64,000 nucleotides of DNA from Sulfitobacter brevis (GTDB lineage: Bacteria; Pseudomonadota; Alphaproteobacteria; Rhodobacterales; Rhodobacteraceae). The notes below the pieces were generated by a model that searched no databases, was not told the origin of the DNA, and worked only from the letters and a program-made list of their open reading frames with translations. This document shows positions 19,185 through 27,879 of this stretch, one piece after another. The stretch is from assembly GCF_900112755.1 (NCBI RefSeq), contig NZ_FOMW01000008.1, forward strand, positions 124,001 through 188,000. The letters are read 5' to 3'. Position 1 is the stretch's first letter. Each line of letters starts with the position of its first letter. Position numbers and translations under genes: made by a program.

Positions 19185-21638
19185 TTAGGGCTTGGCGCGC
19201 CAGTGCGGCTTGTCGGATGGCGGTGGGGTGATCTGAGCCAGACCGGAAGCTTCCATCAGGCGGGCGGCCTCTTCGGCGAGCAAGCGCTCTTCGGCCTGAC
19301 CTTTAACAGGGACGCGGCCCATTTCGAGGAACAGCGGGGCGGCAAGCGGGGTGACACGGGGCAGAACACGGTGATCAATGCGGCCGTCAATGCGGGTGAT
19401 CATCTCTTCGATGCGGCCAAAATCGACGAGACCGCGCAGGGCTTCTTCGCGGGTAATCTCCAGCATTAAATGGTCGGGGTCGTAGCGAAGAAGAGTATCG
19501 TAGAGGATGTCGCTCGAAAACGTCGCCTGCCGTCCGGATTTGCGGGCGCTGGGGGTGTTCCGCTCGATCAGCCCTGCGATCGTTGCGGAGGCGCGAAAGG
19601 TGCGTTTCATTACTGCGTTGCCCGCCAGCCAAGTGTCCAAACCGTCCTGCAGGGCGCCAAGATCAAAGAGCGGCGCGGGATCGGTGATCGGATCGAGCCC
19701 CCAGATCAGGGTGGCATAATCGGTGGAGACAAAACCAAGTGGATGCAGGCCCAGCTCCTCCATGCGCTTGGTCAGAAGAAGCCCGAGCGTTTGCATCCCA
19801 TTGCGTCCGGCAAAGCCATAGATGACGGTTTGCGCCCGCCCGTCATGTGGAAAGCTCTCGATCAGCAAGCGGCCAGGCTGCGGCAACTCGCTGACCTCGC
19901 GTTGCAAGTGAAGCCATTGGGCGGTGTGGTCAGGCAATTCGGGCCAACTGGGGGCCGTAAACATCTGTTGCACGCGGGCGGAGAGTTGGGTCGAGGTGGC
20001 AAATTTGGTGCCCATGAAGGTCGCGATCTTGGGCTTCTTCGCGGAATCGCGGCTGACCTCGACGGTCATCTCGCGCAGGCCTTCATATTTGACGATTTGG
20101 CCGCCGATCAAGAAGGTATCACCAGGCGTCAGAGAGGCGGCAAAGCCCTCTTCGATCTCGCCCAGAGGTTTGCCACCACGATTGCGCCGCATCCTCACTT
20201 TGAGGGTGTCGGTATCCTGAATGGTGCCAATGTTCATCCGGATGCGCTGCGCCGCGCGGGGGTCGCGCAATTGCCAAAGGCCGTCGGGGCGCTGAAGCAG
20301 GCGTTGCCAGCGGTCGTAGGCGCGCAGCGCATAGCCACCAGTGGCCGCGAAATCGAGGCAGGCATCGAAATCGGGGCGCGACAGGGCGGCGTAGGCTCCG
20401 GCAGAAGTGACTTCTCGGTAGAGCGCATCTGCGTCAAACGGGCCCGCCGCAGCAGCGATTAGAATGTGCTGGCACAGGACGTCACGCGGACCGGGGCCGC
20501 GCGGTTCTCCATCCAGCGCGCCTTCGAGGACGGCCTCAAGCGCTGCCACACATTCGACGACTTCGAACCTGTTTGCGGGGACCAAAAGGGCTTTTGACGG
20601 GGCGTTGTAGCGGTGGTTGGCGCGGCCAATCCGCTGGACCAACCGTTTGACATTTTTCGGCGCACCGATCTGGATGACAAGATCGACATCGCCCCAATCG
20701 ATCCCGAGATCGAGCGAACCGGTGCAGACGATGGCGCGAAGGTCGCCCCGCACCATCGCGGCTTCGACCCTTTCACGCTGGGTACGATCCAGCGAGCCGT
20801 GATGGATGCCGATCGGAAGATGATCGTCGTTGGCGAGCCATAGGTTGTGAAAAAATATTTCCGCTTGGGCGCGGGTGTTGTGAAAGATCAGCGTGGTTTT
20901 ATGTTGGCGAATTTGGTCGAGCACGGCGGGGATGGCATAGGCGGCGCCGCCGCCGGACCAAGGTGGCGCTTCGGTGGTGGTCAGCATCGAGATATCCGGC
21001 GCGGGGCCGGGATCAGCGAGCAGAACTTCGCACGGATCGGGGTGGCGCGCCATGTAATGGGCGATGGCGGCGGGGTCTTCGACCGTGGCGGAAAGGCCCA
21101 CGCGTTTGAGAGCGGGGCAGAGGGTTTGCAGGCGGGCGAGTGCGAGCATCATCTGGTCGCCGCGCTTGGATTCGGCCAGCGCATGAATTTCGTCGATCAC
21201 CACGCGTTTGAGGTTTTTGAACATATGCGCGGCGTCGGGATAACTGACCAGCAGAGCAAGGCTTTCTGGAGTGGTCAGAAAGATGTTTGGCGGATCGGCG
21301 CGCTGACGCTTTCGGCGGCTTTGCGGGGTGTCACCGGTACGCTCATCAATCGTGATCGGCAGGTGCATTTCCTTAACCGGCGTGGTCAGGTTGCGCTTGA
21401 TATCTGCGGCCAAGGCCTTGAGCGGCGAGATATAAAGTGTGTGCATGCCCTCATGCCCGCCTTCGGCGAGATCGAGCAGGGTAGGCAGGAAGCCCGACAG
21501 CGTTTTGCCGCCGCCGGTAGGGGCGATGAGCAACAGGGCAGGCGCATCGGCGCGGTCCAGCATGGCCTGCTGGTGCGGGTGGATCGACCAGCCTTTGGTG
21601 GCAAACCAGTTGTTAAATTTAGGGGGTAAGGCGCGCAT
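19185..21638 (-). CDS. Ligase-associated DEXH-box helicase (Lhr-like)
   Basis: ATP-dependent 3'-5' helicase of the Lhr-Core type, part of the ligase-associated DNA damage response group. The 817 residues begin with a Q-motif-like segment, then Walker A APTGGGKTLSGFLPTL near residue 41 and the DEIH box in VVIDEIHALAESKRGDQM. SAT motif III (GLSATVEDP) follows, and then RecA domain 2 with LIFHNTRAQAE, ICTGSLDLGIDWGDVD and the motif VI QRIGRANHRY. The C-terminal winged-helix and beta-barrel domains follow. Length fits the family. pdeM follows directly. Confidence 0.93.
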   Translation of the reverse strand: MRALPPKFNNWFATKGWSIHPHQQAMLDRADAPALLLIAPTGGGKTLSGFLPTLLDLAEGGHEGMHTLYISPLKALAADIKRNLTTPVKEMHLPITIDERTGDTPQSRRKRQRADPPNIFLTTPESLALLVSYPDAAHMFKNLKRVVIDEIHALAESKRGDQMMLALARLQTLCPALKRVGLSATVEDPAAIAHYMARHPDPCEVLLADPGPAPDISMLTTTEAPPWSGGGAAYAIPAVLDQIRQHKTTLIFHNTRAQAEIFFHNLWLANDDHLPIGIHHGSLDRTQRERVEAAMVRGDLRAIVCTGSLDLGIDWGDVDLVIQIGAPKNVKRLVQRIGRANHRYNAPSKALLVPANRFEVVECVAALEAVLEGALDGEPRGPGPRDVLCQHILIAAAAGPFDADALYREVTSAGAYAALSRPDFDACLDFAATGGYALRAYDRWQRLLQRPDGLWQLRDPRAAQRIRMNIGTIQDTDTLKVRMRRNRGGKPLGEIEEGFAASLTPGDTFLIGGQIVKYEGLREMTVEVSRDSAKKPKIATFMGTKFATSTQLSARVQQMFTAPSWPELPDHTAQWLHLQREVSELPQPGRLLIESFPHDGRAQTVIYGFAGRNGMQTLGLLLTKRMEELGLHPLGFVSTDYATLIWGLDPITDPAPLFDLGALQDGLDTWLAGNAVMKRTFRASATIAGLIERNTPSARKSGRQATFSSDILYDTLLRYDPDHLMLEITREEALRGLVDFGRIEEMITRIDGRIDHRVLPRVTPLAAPLFLEMGRVPVKGQAEERLLAEEAARLMEASGLAQITPPPSDKPHWRAKP

Positions 21639-21716
21639 ATCAGGGAAGGTAGCATGGCTTCGACCCTGCGCCAGCCCCCCGACCCCCGGAGTTTAATCGG
21701 CTAACTGAACAGGGCC

Positions 21717-22529
21717 CTAGTTTCGGGACGTGAGCGCGCGGATCCGGGCTTGGACAGTTTCGGGCAGAGTGGTGTCTGCACCTTCGGGCGCGGCATCAAG
21801 CGCGCTTTGCACGTCCTTAACCAAGATGCCGATGCTATTGTCGGGTGCATGGCCGTGTTTGGCAAATTCGATTTCGTTAAAGCCGGAGGCGAGCCAGTTT
21901 TGCCCCGAAGATGTGTGGATCAGGTCGAGCAGCTTGTTGCTGTCCAATCCGGCGTCATCTGCCCAGTCGAGCACCAGCCGTGTCATCGCGGTGTGGGAGG
22001 CGGCCAGCAAGTTGTTGAGGACCTTGGCTTGCATGCCGTTGCCGAATTTACCCATATGGTGGAAATGTTTGCCCATCGCGTTGAAGAGCGGCTGTGCGGC
22101 GTCAAGCTCGGCTCGGTTCCCGCCAAGCATGAAGGAAAGGCTGGCATTTTGGGCGGCGTTTTGTGCGCCTGACATAGGGGCATCGATGAGCGAGACGTGA
22201 GGCGGGACACGGTCACGCAGGGCGCGAACATAGCGGGGGGATAGTGTGGAGCAGACTATGATCTGTTTGAGGTTGGGCGCCGTGGCGAAGCCCTGCGTTT
22301 CAAACAGCGCGGCGTCGGTTTGTTCTATGTCGCGAACGACAGCGATCAATATTTCGACGTGCGCGCGGAACGCGGCAGCATCGGAGGTGACACCTTCGTA
22401 AGGTGTCGACACCACATCAAAGCCGATTGCGTCGAAGCCAGCGGCGCGCAAAGCGTCCAGCATCGGGCCACCCATACGCCCGCAGCCCGCCACGCCGATC
22501 CGAGCCGTCACGGCAGGTGACAGTGTCAT
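21717..22529 (-). CDS. 3-hydroxyisobutyrate dehydrogenase-like NAD(P) oxidoreductase
   Basis: Beta-hydroxyacid dehydrogenase family. Rossmann motif GVAGCGRMGGPMLDAL at the N-terminus, substrate motif LIDAPMSGAQNAAQNASLSFMLGG, and the catalytic lysine region NGMQAKVLNNLLAASHTAM. The length of 270 is slightly short of the usual 290-300 residues. The ATG overlaps the stop of the upstream AAA ATPase by four bases, so it is translated with the last tad-locus gene. Whether it has anything to do with pilus assembly or simply uses the promoter is unclear. The substrate is not predictable from these motifs. Confidence 0.85.
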   Translation of the reverse strand: MTLSPAVTARIGVAGCGRMGGPMLDALRAAGFDAIGFDVVSTPYEGVTSDAAAFRAHVEILIAVVRDIEQTDAALFETQGFATAPNLKQIIVCSTLSPRYVRALRDRVPPHVSLIDAPMSGAQNAAQNASLSFMLGGNRAELDAAQPLFNAMGKHFHHMGKFGNGMQAKVLNNLLAASHTAMTRLVLDWADDAGLDSNKLLDLIHTSSGQNWLASGFNEIEFAKHGHAPDNSIGILVKDVQSALDAAPEGADTTLPETVQARIRALTSRN

Positions 22530-23833
22530 TTTACGATAACTTCATCTTTGACAAACATATTGGCCCAAGCACGGTCAATCAGGGCGGGGGACATCTGATA
22601 GGGGATGCCTTCAAAATCACAGATCGCGATCATCTGGTCGATTAGAAAGATTGGCTGATAGTTGGCGTAAACATTTTCGATGGTCGGGTATTTGACCTTG
22701 AGCAGATGCACCAACGAAGCCTCGTCGAGCGCCATTTTGCGCTTTCGGGCGACCATGGCAAAAATTTTCAGGAAGTTTTCCTGATTGGGGCCGTCGATTT
22801 TGATCTTGAAAAAGATCCGGCGCAGGGCCGCTTGGTCAAAGATCTCGTTCGGATGAAAGTTGGTGGAGAAAATCACCAGTGTATCGAAGGGAACTTCGAA
22901 TTTTTCACCCGACTGCAATGCAAGAATGTCCTTGCCCTCTTCGAGCGGAACAATCCAGCGGTTAACGATGCTCTGCGGCGGTTCTTTCTGGCGACCAAGG
23001 TCGTCAACGATGAAAATGCCACCGGTTGATTTGAGCTGGAGCGGCGCCTGATAGGTGCGTGCTGTCGGGTTATACACCAGGTCAAGCATGTCGATTGTCA
23101 GTTCACCGCCCGTGATAACTGTGGGTCGTTCGCAACAGACATAACGGCCATCATACCGGGTGACGCGCCGCAGCGAGGTCGGGTCCTGCTCCGCTTCTTT
23201 GGCGATCACATGCACGATCGGGTCGAAAACCGTGATCACCTGACTGGCGTATTCAATGGCGCGGGGCACGTAGACCTGATCGCCGAGCGCGTCGCGGATA
23301 CCGTTGGAGATGGAGGATTTCCCGTTTCCGGGAGGGCCGTACATCAGGATCGAGCGGCCCGCAGAGACCGCGGGGCCGAGATGATCCAGCAGGCTGTCGG
23401 GCAGGACCAGATGACCCATCGCGCCGGTGAGCTGGCTGCGGGTGATCTGGAGGTTTCGCACAGATTGCCGCGCGACCTGTTCGCGGTAGACATCAAGCGG
23501 GACCGGCATCGCGCCGAAATATTCCGACTGGGCCAGCGCATCGAGGGCACGCGCCTTGCCAGCGTCGGTCAGCTGATAACCCATTTCATTGCCGTTATTG
23601 GCGTTCAATGTGCCTGTTGCTTCCAACAAACGCTGAGTGCGCGCCATATCCACCAGCTCTTGCGTCACCGGAACCGGCAGGCAGATCGCCTTGGCCAAGT
23701 CACTGACCAGATCAACGTTTTTGCGGAAGATCGTTTTGAGCAAAATATCCCGCATCATGACGATGGGGAGCTTCATATCCTCAAGCCGCTTTGGTGGCGG
23801 CGGGGCCACTACCGAGGTTGGCTGCATGTTCAT
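22526..23833 (-). CDS. AAA ATPase associated with the tad pilus locus
   Basis: The frame is open to 23881, but the ATG at 23833 has AGGAG seven bases upstream and gives a 435-residue protein. The N-terminal 130 residues look like a helical/winged-helix domain. The ATPase core has Walker A YGPPGNGKSS near residue 172, then GGIFIVDDLGRQ (Walker B) and a sensor region DTLVIFSTNFHPNEIFDQAALRR. A second DNA- or partner-binding helical part follows. Proteins like this follow the tad genes in several roseobacters in my experience, but I know of no demonstrated role. The start is 78 bases after the prepilin peptidase stop. Confidence 0.8.
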   Translation of the reverse strand: MNMQPTSVVAPPPPKRLEDMKLPIVMMRDILLKTIFRKNVDLVSDLAKAICLPVPVTQELVDMARTQRLLEATGTLNANNGNEMGYQLTDAGKARALDALAQSEYFGAMPVPLDVYREQVARQSVRNLQITRSQLTGAMGHLVLPDSLLDHLGPAVSAGRSILMYGPPGNGKSSISNGIRDALGDQVYVPRAIEYASQVITVFDPIVHVIAKEAEQDPTSLRRVTRYDGRYVCCERPTVITGGELTIDMLDLVYNPTARTYQAPLQLKSTGGIFIVDDLGRQKEPPQSIVNRWIVPLEEGKDILALQSGEKFEVPFDTLVIFSTNFHPNEIFDQAALRRIFFKIKIDGPNQENFLKIFAMVARKRKMALDEASLVHLLKVKYPTIENVYANYQPIFLIDQMIAICDFEGIPYQMSPALIDRAWANMFVKDEVIVK

Positions 23834-23911
23834 AGAGCAACTCCTAAAGCCGGGGGGCGGGCAAGCGTCACCCTGCACCATGAGGGTTGAAGATGGCGTG
23901 AATATGGAAAT

Positions 23912-24406
23912 TCAGTTTCCAAATTGCACCGCTAGAATAAGGTAAATCGCCAGTGTCGGGCCAAGCGCGAGGCCCATGGGGAATTTCTTGGTCTGTGCCC
24001 AGCTTTCCCAATGTGGCGCGAGCTGGCGTAGTGGTGTGCGTTTGATGCCGCGATGGGCAATGGCCGCGGCGAGAAGCACGGCGGTAAACAATGCGAGGAC
24101 AAACCGCAGATCCCCGATTGGGATATAGGGCGCGGCGGCGGCAGCAAATTTGGCGTCACCAGCGCCAAGTGCGCCCGCGAAATTAAGCACCATTCCCACA
24201 ACCAAGACGATAACCAGCCCCGAGAGCCGCCACAGATATGTCTCGAAAGGCAAAATGAACACGCCGAGCACGATAAAAACCAACGCCAGCGCCACGACAG
24301 CCTGATTGGTAATCCGCATCTGCGCCATGTCGGTGAACGCAACGTAGAGACAGATTGGCAGAACAAAGGGCAGAAACCATAGAGCAGTTGCGGCAGAGAG
24401 TGCCAT
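23912..24406 (-). CDS. cpaA: Prepilin peptidase (TadV/CpaA type)
   Basis: Integral-membrane aspartic peptidase that removes the short leader from Flp pilins. The start at 24406 avoids a long overlap with the preceding TPR gene; a frame open to 24520 would add a non-hydrophobic extension. The 164-residue product has six hydrophobic segments and both catalytic aspartates: the first in AFTDMAQMRITN, the second in the GxGD-type motif GALGAGDAKF. No N-methylation domain is present, as expected for Tad systems. Confidence 0.88.
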   Translation of the reverse strand: MALSAATALWFLPFVLPICLYVAFTDMAQMRITNQAVVALALVFIVLGVFILPFETYLWRLSGLVIVLVVGMVLNFAGALGAGDAKFAAAAAPYIPIGDLRFVLALFTAVLLAAAIAHRGIKRTPLRQLAPHWESWAQTKKFPMGLALGPTLAIYLILAVQFGN

Positions 24407-24410
24407 CGCC

Positions 24411-25268
24411 CTAGCCGTTGCTGTTTTCAAGCGCTCGAAGCGAACGGACGGCGGCTTCGAAGTGCTGGGGATGGGTATCAATCGCTTCCTGCAACAAAGT
24501 TTTGCCGGTTTCGACATCACCCTGTTTGATCGCGCTCAATGCCATTGTGTGCAGCAGCTGCGCCCGCTCGGTCTGGTCCATCGGAATGACTGGCAGGGTG
24601 TAATCGCGCTGTGCCGAACGGGCGAGCACGAGGTTATTCTTGGCGGTAAACAGTGTGGTGTCTTGCCGGATCGCGTCAGAGAATAACACTTCGGCATTCT
24701 TATAGTCGCCACGTGTCAGTTTGGAATAGCCCCAGTTGTTCATTACCGAAGCGGGCGTAGTGGTCAGCCCGACGGCGGTTTCGTAAAAACTGTCGGCCTT
24801 GGTCCATTCTTGTTTGCTGTCCGCGACCAGCGCCTCAAGACGGTAACGCGCGAAGGTCTCGTGGGTGGGGGGCACGCCGTTCAAAACTTTCTCCGCTTTG
24901 ATCCAATCGCCGGATCTGATCAGCGCATCGGCGTATTCGATGTGATCATCGGGGGTCGCTTTGGGCATCTTCGTGACTTTTTGCCACTCGATCGCGCCTT
25001 CGGTGACGCGTTTAGCGCGCACGAGAGACAGGGCCAAACCACGCTGGTGATCAATGCGGGTAGGGTCCTCGGCGAGCGAGCGGGTGAAGTAGGAGACCGC
25101 TTCGTTTGGGTCTGCCACCGTCAACATCACGTCGGAAAGATTGGCGTCGTTTACGACGTTCACGTCCTTGAAGGCACGTTGAACCGTTGCGTTGCCATTT
25201 TTTTCACCGCAGCCTGCCAAAGCGGTGACGCTTGCAATGCAAGCGGCCAGAATAACGGGGTGGCGCAT
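24411..25268 (-). CDS. Tetratricopeptide lipoprotein of the tad locus
   Basis: A 285-residue protein starting with a lipoprotein signal (lipobox LAGC, cysteine at about residue 20), so it should sit in the inner or outer membrane facing the periplasm. The rest is alpha-helical TPR-like repeats (AVSYFTRSLAEDPTRIDHQRGLAL, SVMNNWGYSKLTRGDYKNAEVLFSDAI). Together with the shorter TadD at 25329 it makes a pair of TPR lipoproteins. TadD-type proteins help secretin assembly. The stop is four bases before the prepilin peptidase start. Confidence 0.85.
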   Translation of the reverse strand: MRHPVILAACIASVTALAGCGEKNGNATVQRAFKDVNVVNDANLSDVMLTVADPNEAVSYFTRSLAEDPTRIDHQRGLALSLVRAKRVTEGAIEWQKVTKMPKATPDDHIEYADALIRSGDWIKAEKVLNGVPPTHETFARYRLEALVADSKQEWTKADSFYETAVGLTTTPASVMNNWGYSKLTRGDYKNAEVLFSDAIRQDTTLFTAKNNLVLARSAQRDYTLPVIPMDQTERAQLLHTMALSAIKQGDVETGKTLLQEAIDTHPQHFEAAVRSLRALENSNG

Positions 25269-25328
25269 TTTTGCGTCCTCTTTACTGCTCTGCCTCGATT
25301 TGGTGTCGTTCGCAGGCGTGAAGGCAGA

Positions 25329-25910
25329 TCAGAGATTAGAGCTGATCAGGTAGTCGCCCGTGCCGCGCCGCACCAATTTATAATTCTCTTCTTCTACATC
25401 GGTGATAACAGAATTTTCTAATTTTGCGAGTGCTAAGCGAAGATTGTCACGGATTGCGTCACTTTCGCCATTATCCAATGCATAGGCTTTTCGGAAAATG
25501 TGCACCGCTTCGGGTGTTTTTCCGCTTTCCATCAACACAACGCCGAGGTTGTTCCATGTCTCGGGTTGGGTTTCATCCGCTTTTACGGCACGGCGCAACA
25601 GTGTTTCGGCTTGGCCCAAGCGGCCGAGCCCCAGATTTGCACTGCCCAAACCCGACAGGATTTCAGAGTCGATGCCTTGGGCGAGGGCGGCGCGGTTGAA
25701 AGATTTGATCGCAAGCTCGAACTGGCCCGCGGCCATCAGACGGTGACCGACTTCGATGCCATCCACAGCTTCGGCGCGCTGGTTCACGCCAGGAGCGTAG
25801 GGGTTGTCATTACCGCGCGTGGAAAAACCGCCTTTGGAACAGGCGGTTAATCCGAAAATCGATACGAGGCTCAGAGCGCAAAGAAGACTGCGCCTGATGG
25901 CTGGTTTCAT
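25329..25910 (-). CDS. tadD: Tad pilus assembly lipoprotein TadD
   Basis: A 193-residue TPR lipoprotein. The signal peptide ends in the lipobox LTAC (cysteine at about residue 24). Three TPR units follow (GHRLMAAGQFELAIKSFNRA, GSANLGLGRLGQAETLLRRAV, NLGVVLMESGKTPEAVHIFRKA). In Aggregatibacter, TadD is needed for pilus assembly and for the secretin's stability. Its ATG shares one base with the tadC stop (TAATG), which supports the operon. Confidence 0.88.
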   Translation of the reverse strand: MKPAIRRSLLCALSLVSIFGLTACSKGGFSTRGNDNPYAPGVNQRAEAVDGIEVGHRLMAAGQFELAIKSFNRAALAQGIDSEILSGLGSANLGLGRLGQAETLLRRAVKADETQPETWNNLGVVLMESGKTPEAVHIFRKAYALDNGESDAIRDNLRLALAKLENSVITDVEEENYKLVRRGTGDYLISSNL

Positions 25911-26893
25911 TACTGACCTGGTCCTGTCATATTGCCCAACTGCGTGATGCCATGCGCCGAAGGACCAACGAGAATGATGAGCAACGGCGGCACCGTCAGC
26001 ATCATTGTGGCGAGGGTCATCTTGGTTGGCAACTTGTTTGCGGCTTCTTCGGCTTTCATCACACGTTTATCACGCATTTCGGCCGCATATACCCGCAGCG
26101 CGTCGGAGATAGAGGTACCAAAAGCAGCCGACTGCACCAGAACGGTCACGAAGGACGATACGTCCTGCACGCCGCAGCGTTCGCCCATGTCATTCAAGAC
26201 CGAAACCTTGTCTTTACCAGCCTTCATCTCATAGGCGACGACTTCGAATTCGTCGGCCAATGCTTTGTAGGAGGCACGCAGCTCGCGGGCGACACGGACA
26301 ATGCATTGATCCAAAGACTGTCCCGCTTCGACGCAGACCAACATCATATCAAGTGCATCAGGAAAGCCGCTCTCGATCTGCTTTTTGCGTTCGCCAACGC
26401 GTCGAGTGACCCAATATTTCGGCAGGTAGTATCCGATCGCACCCGGCCCGATGGTCCACATGATTGTTTTTTGCGTGCTCATGCCTTCGCCACCGCCAAG
26501 GAAGTTGGTATAGACGACCCCCAAGATCAAACCGATGATCGCCAGAGTAAACTGTGCGAAATAAAACATGCGCACGGCATCGCGGGACTGGTATCCGGCT
26601 TGCCGCAGCAGCAACTGCTTGGCAGAAAGTTCGGCAACGTCTTCGGGTTCAAGAAATTTTGCGAACTTTTGCAGCTGCTCGTTGCGGTCGGACTGGCGCA
26701 GCTGCGCCCGCTCGGTCGAGGAAGTAACTGTACTTGACCGTTTGAGCTTTGACAGCGGATCTTCGGGCTGGCGCAGCATCATCACAAGAGTAAAGGCGAC
26801 CAAAGTCAGGCCCAGCACCCCCACGATAATGATGAGCCCCATTGGCCCGAGGATCGCGTCAAGTTGACCAGTAATTTGTGTTAGGGATTCCAT
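25910..26893 (-). CDS. tadC: Tad pilus platform protein TadC
   Basis: Inner-membrane platform protein of the type II secretion F (GspF/PilC) fold that works with TadB and the CpaF ATPase. The 327 residues contain an N-terminal helix (LIIIVGVLGLTLVAFTLVMM), a pair of central helices, the T2SSF domain with FPDALDMMLVCVEAGQSLDQCIVRVA, and a C-terminal hydrophobic segment (ATMMLTVPPLLIILVG). It follows tadB by 12 bases. Confidence 0.92.
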   Translation of the reverse strand: MESLTQITGQLDAILGPMGLIIIVGVLGLTLVAFTLVMMLRQPEDPLSKLKRSSTVTSSTERAQLRQSDRNEQLQKFAKFLEPEDVAELSAKQLLLRQAGYQSRDAVRMFYFAQFTLAIIGLILGVVYTNFLGGGEGMSTQKTIMWTIGPGAIGYYLPKYWVTRRVGERKKQIESGFPDALDMMLVCVEAGQSLDQCIVRVARELRASYKALADEFEVVAYEMKAGKDKVSVLNDMGERCGVQDVSSFVTVLVQSAAFGTSISDALRVYAAEMRDKRVMKAEEAANKLPTKMTLATMMLTVPPLLIILVGPSAHGITQLGNMTGPGQ

Positions 26894-26905
26894 CGTTAAT
26901 GCTCC

Positions 26906-27868
26906 TTACACTTTGATGTCGGTGAGTACGCGCATCACCAGAAGGTTCACGGCAAGGAAAATACCGACGGCGAAACAGGCCGGGATGAACATCGGATTAT
27001 CGCGCACTTCATCATAATAGTGCGGGTCGGCGACGTTGATCACGATTAGGGCGACGATTGGAAAAGCCGAGAGAAACTTGCCCGACCACTTCGCCTCGGC
27101 CGTGATAGCTTTGACACGGCGGAACAGACGGAAGCGTGCCCGGATCACCTTTGCCAGACCGGCCAGAATTTCAGCGAGGTTGCCTCCCGATTGCTGCTGG
27201 ATGGTCACAGCAACCGCGAGAAAGCGCAAATCCTGCATGTCCAGGCGCTCGGCCATGTCTTTGAGGGCTTCACCCACATCGCGGCCATAGGCGCTTTCGT
27301 CGGCGATCACACCAAATTCTGAGGCGAGCGGATCCTGGATTTCTTTCGAAACAATAGAGATCGCGCTGCTAAACGGATGCCCGACTCGCAGGGACCGCAC
27401 CATTAGCTCAACCGCATCGGGCAATTGCTCTTCGATCATGCCCATCCGTTTATTTGCCTTGGACGATACCCAGAAATAGACACCGCCAACGCCGATACCC
27501 ACGGCCAGCAGGGCACGCACGGGTGGCTCAGTTTCGGTACCAATAGTCAGAGCCATAAAGGCCACGGCGGCGAGGCCACCCATGATCATGATCAACTGTT
27601 TCGGGCTGAAGGCGATCGCGGCTTTCTGCGCCTTTTCAGACAACAGCGAATAGAGCGGGATAGATTTCGCCGACATATGCTGCTGCATTTCCTTGCGCAG
27701 CTTGTCGAGAACCTCTTCGCGGCGGGCGCCTTTTTCCAGCATCTCAAGGCGGCGGTTGACGCGGCTGTTGAGGCTGATGGATTTGCCAAAGGCGACAAGG
27801 TATAGGCCTTCGACCAGCACCAGAACCCCGATGAAGATCAGACCGTAAATGATTGGTTCGGCGCTCAT
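26906..27868 (-). CDS. tadB: Tad pilus platform protein TadB
   Basis: Second T2SSF-domain platform protein. The 320 residues show an N-terminal helix (IIYGLIFIGVLVLVEGLYLVAFG), a central helix pair, the LPDAVELMVRSLRVGHPFSSAISIVSKE motif of T2SSF, and C-terminal helices. An AGGAAAAG ribosome site precedes the ATG. It lies between cpaF and tadC with a gap of 11-12 bases on each side, the usual tadABC order. Confidence 0.93.
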   Translation of the reverse strand: MSAEPIIYGLIFIGVLVLVEGLYLVAFGKSISLNSRVNRRLEMLEKGARREEVLDKLRKEMQQHMSAKSIPLYSLLSEKAQKAAIAFSPKQLIMIMGGLAAVAFMALTIGTETEPPVRALLAVGIGVGGVYFWVSSKANKRMGMIEEQLPDAVELMVRSLRVGHPFSSAISIVSKEIQDPLASEFGVIADESAYGRDVGEALKDMAERLDMQDLRFLAVAVTIQQQSGGNLAEILAGLAKVIRARFRLFRRVKAITAEAKWSGKFLSAFPIVALIVINVADPHYYDEVRDNPMFIPACFAVGIFLAVNLLVMRVLTDIKV

Positions 27869-27879
27869 GGCACTTTTCC

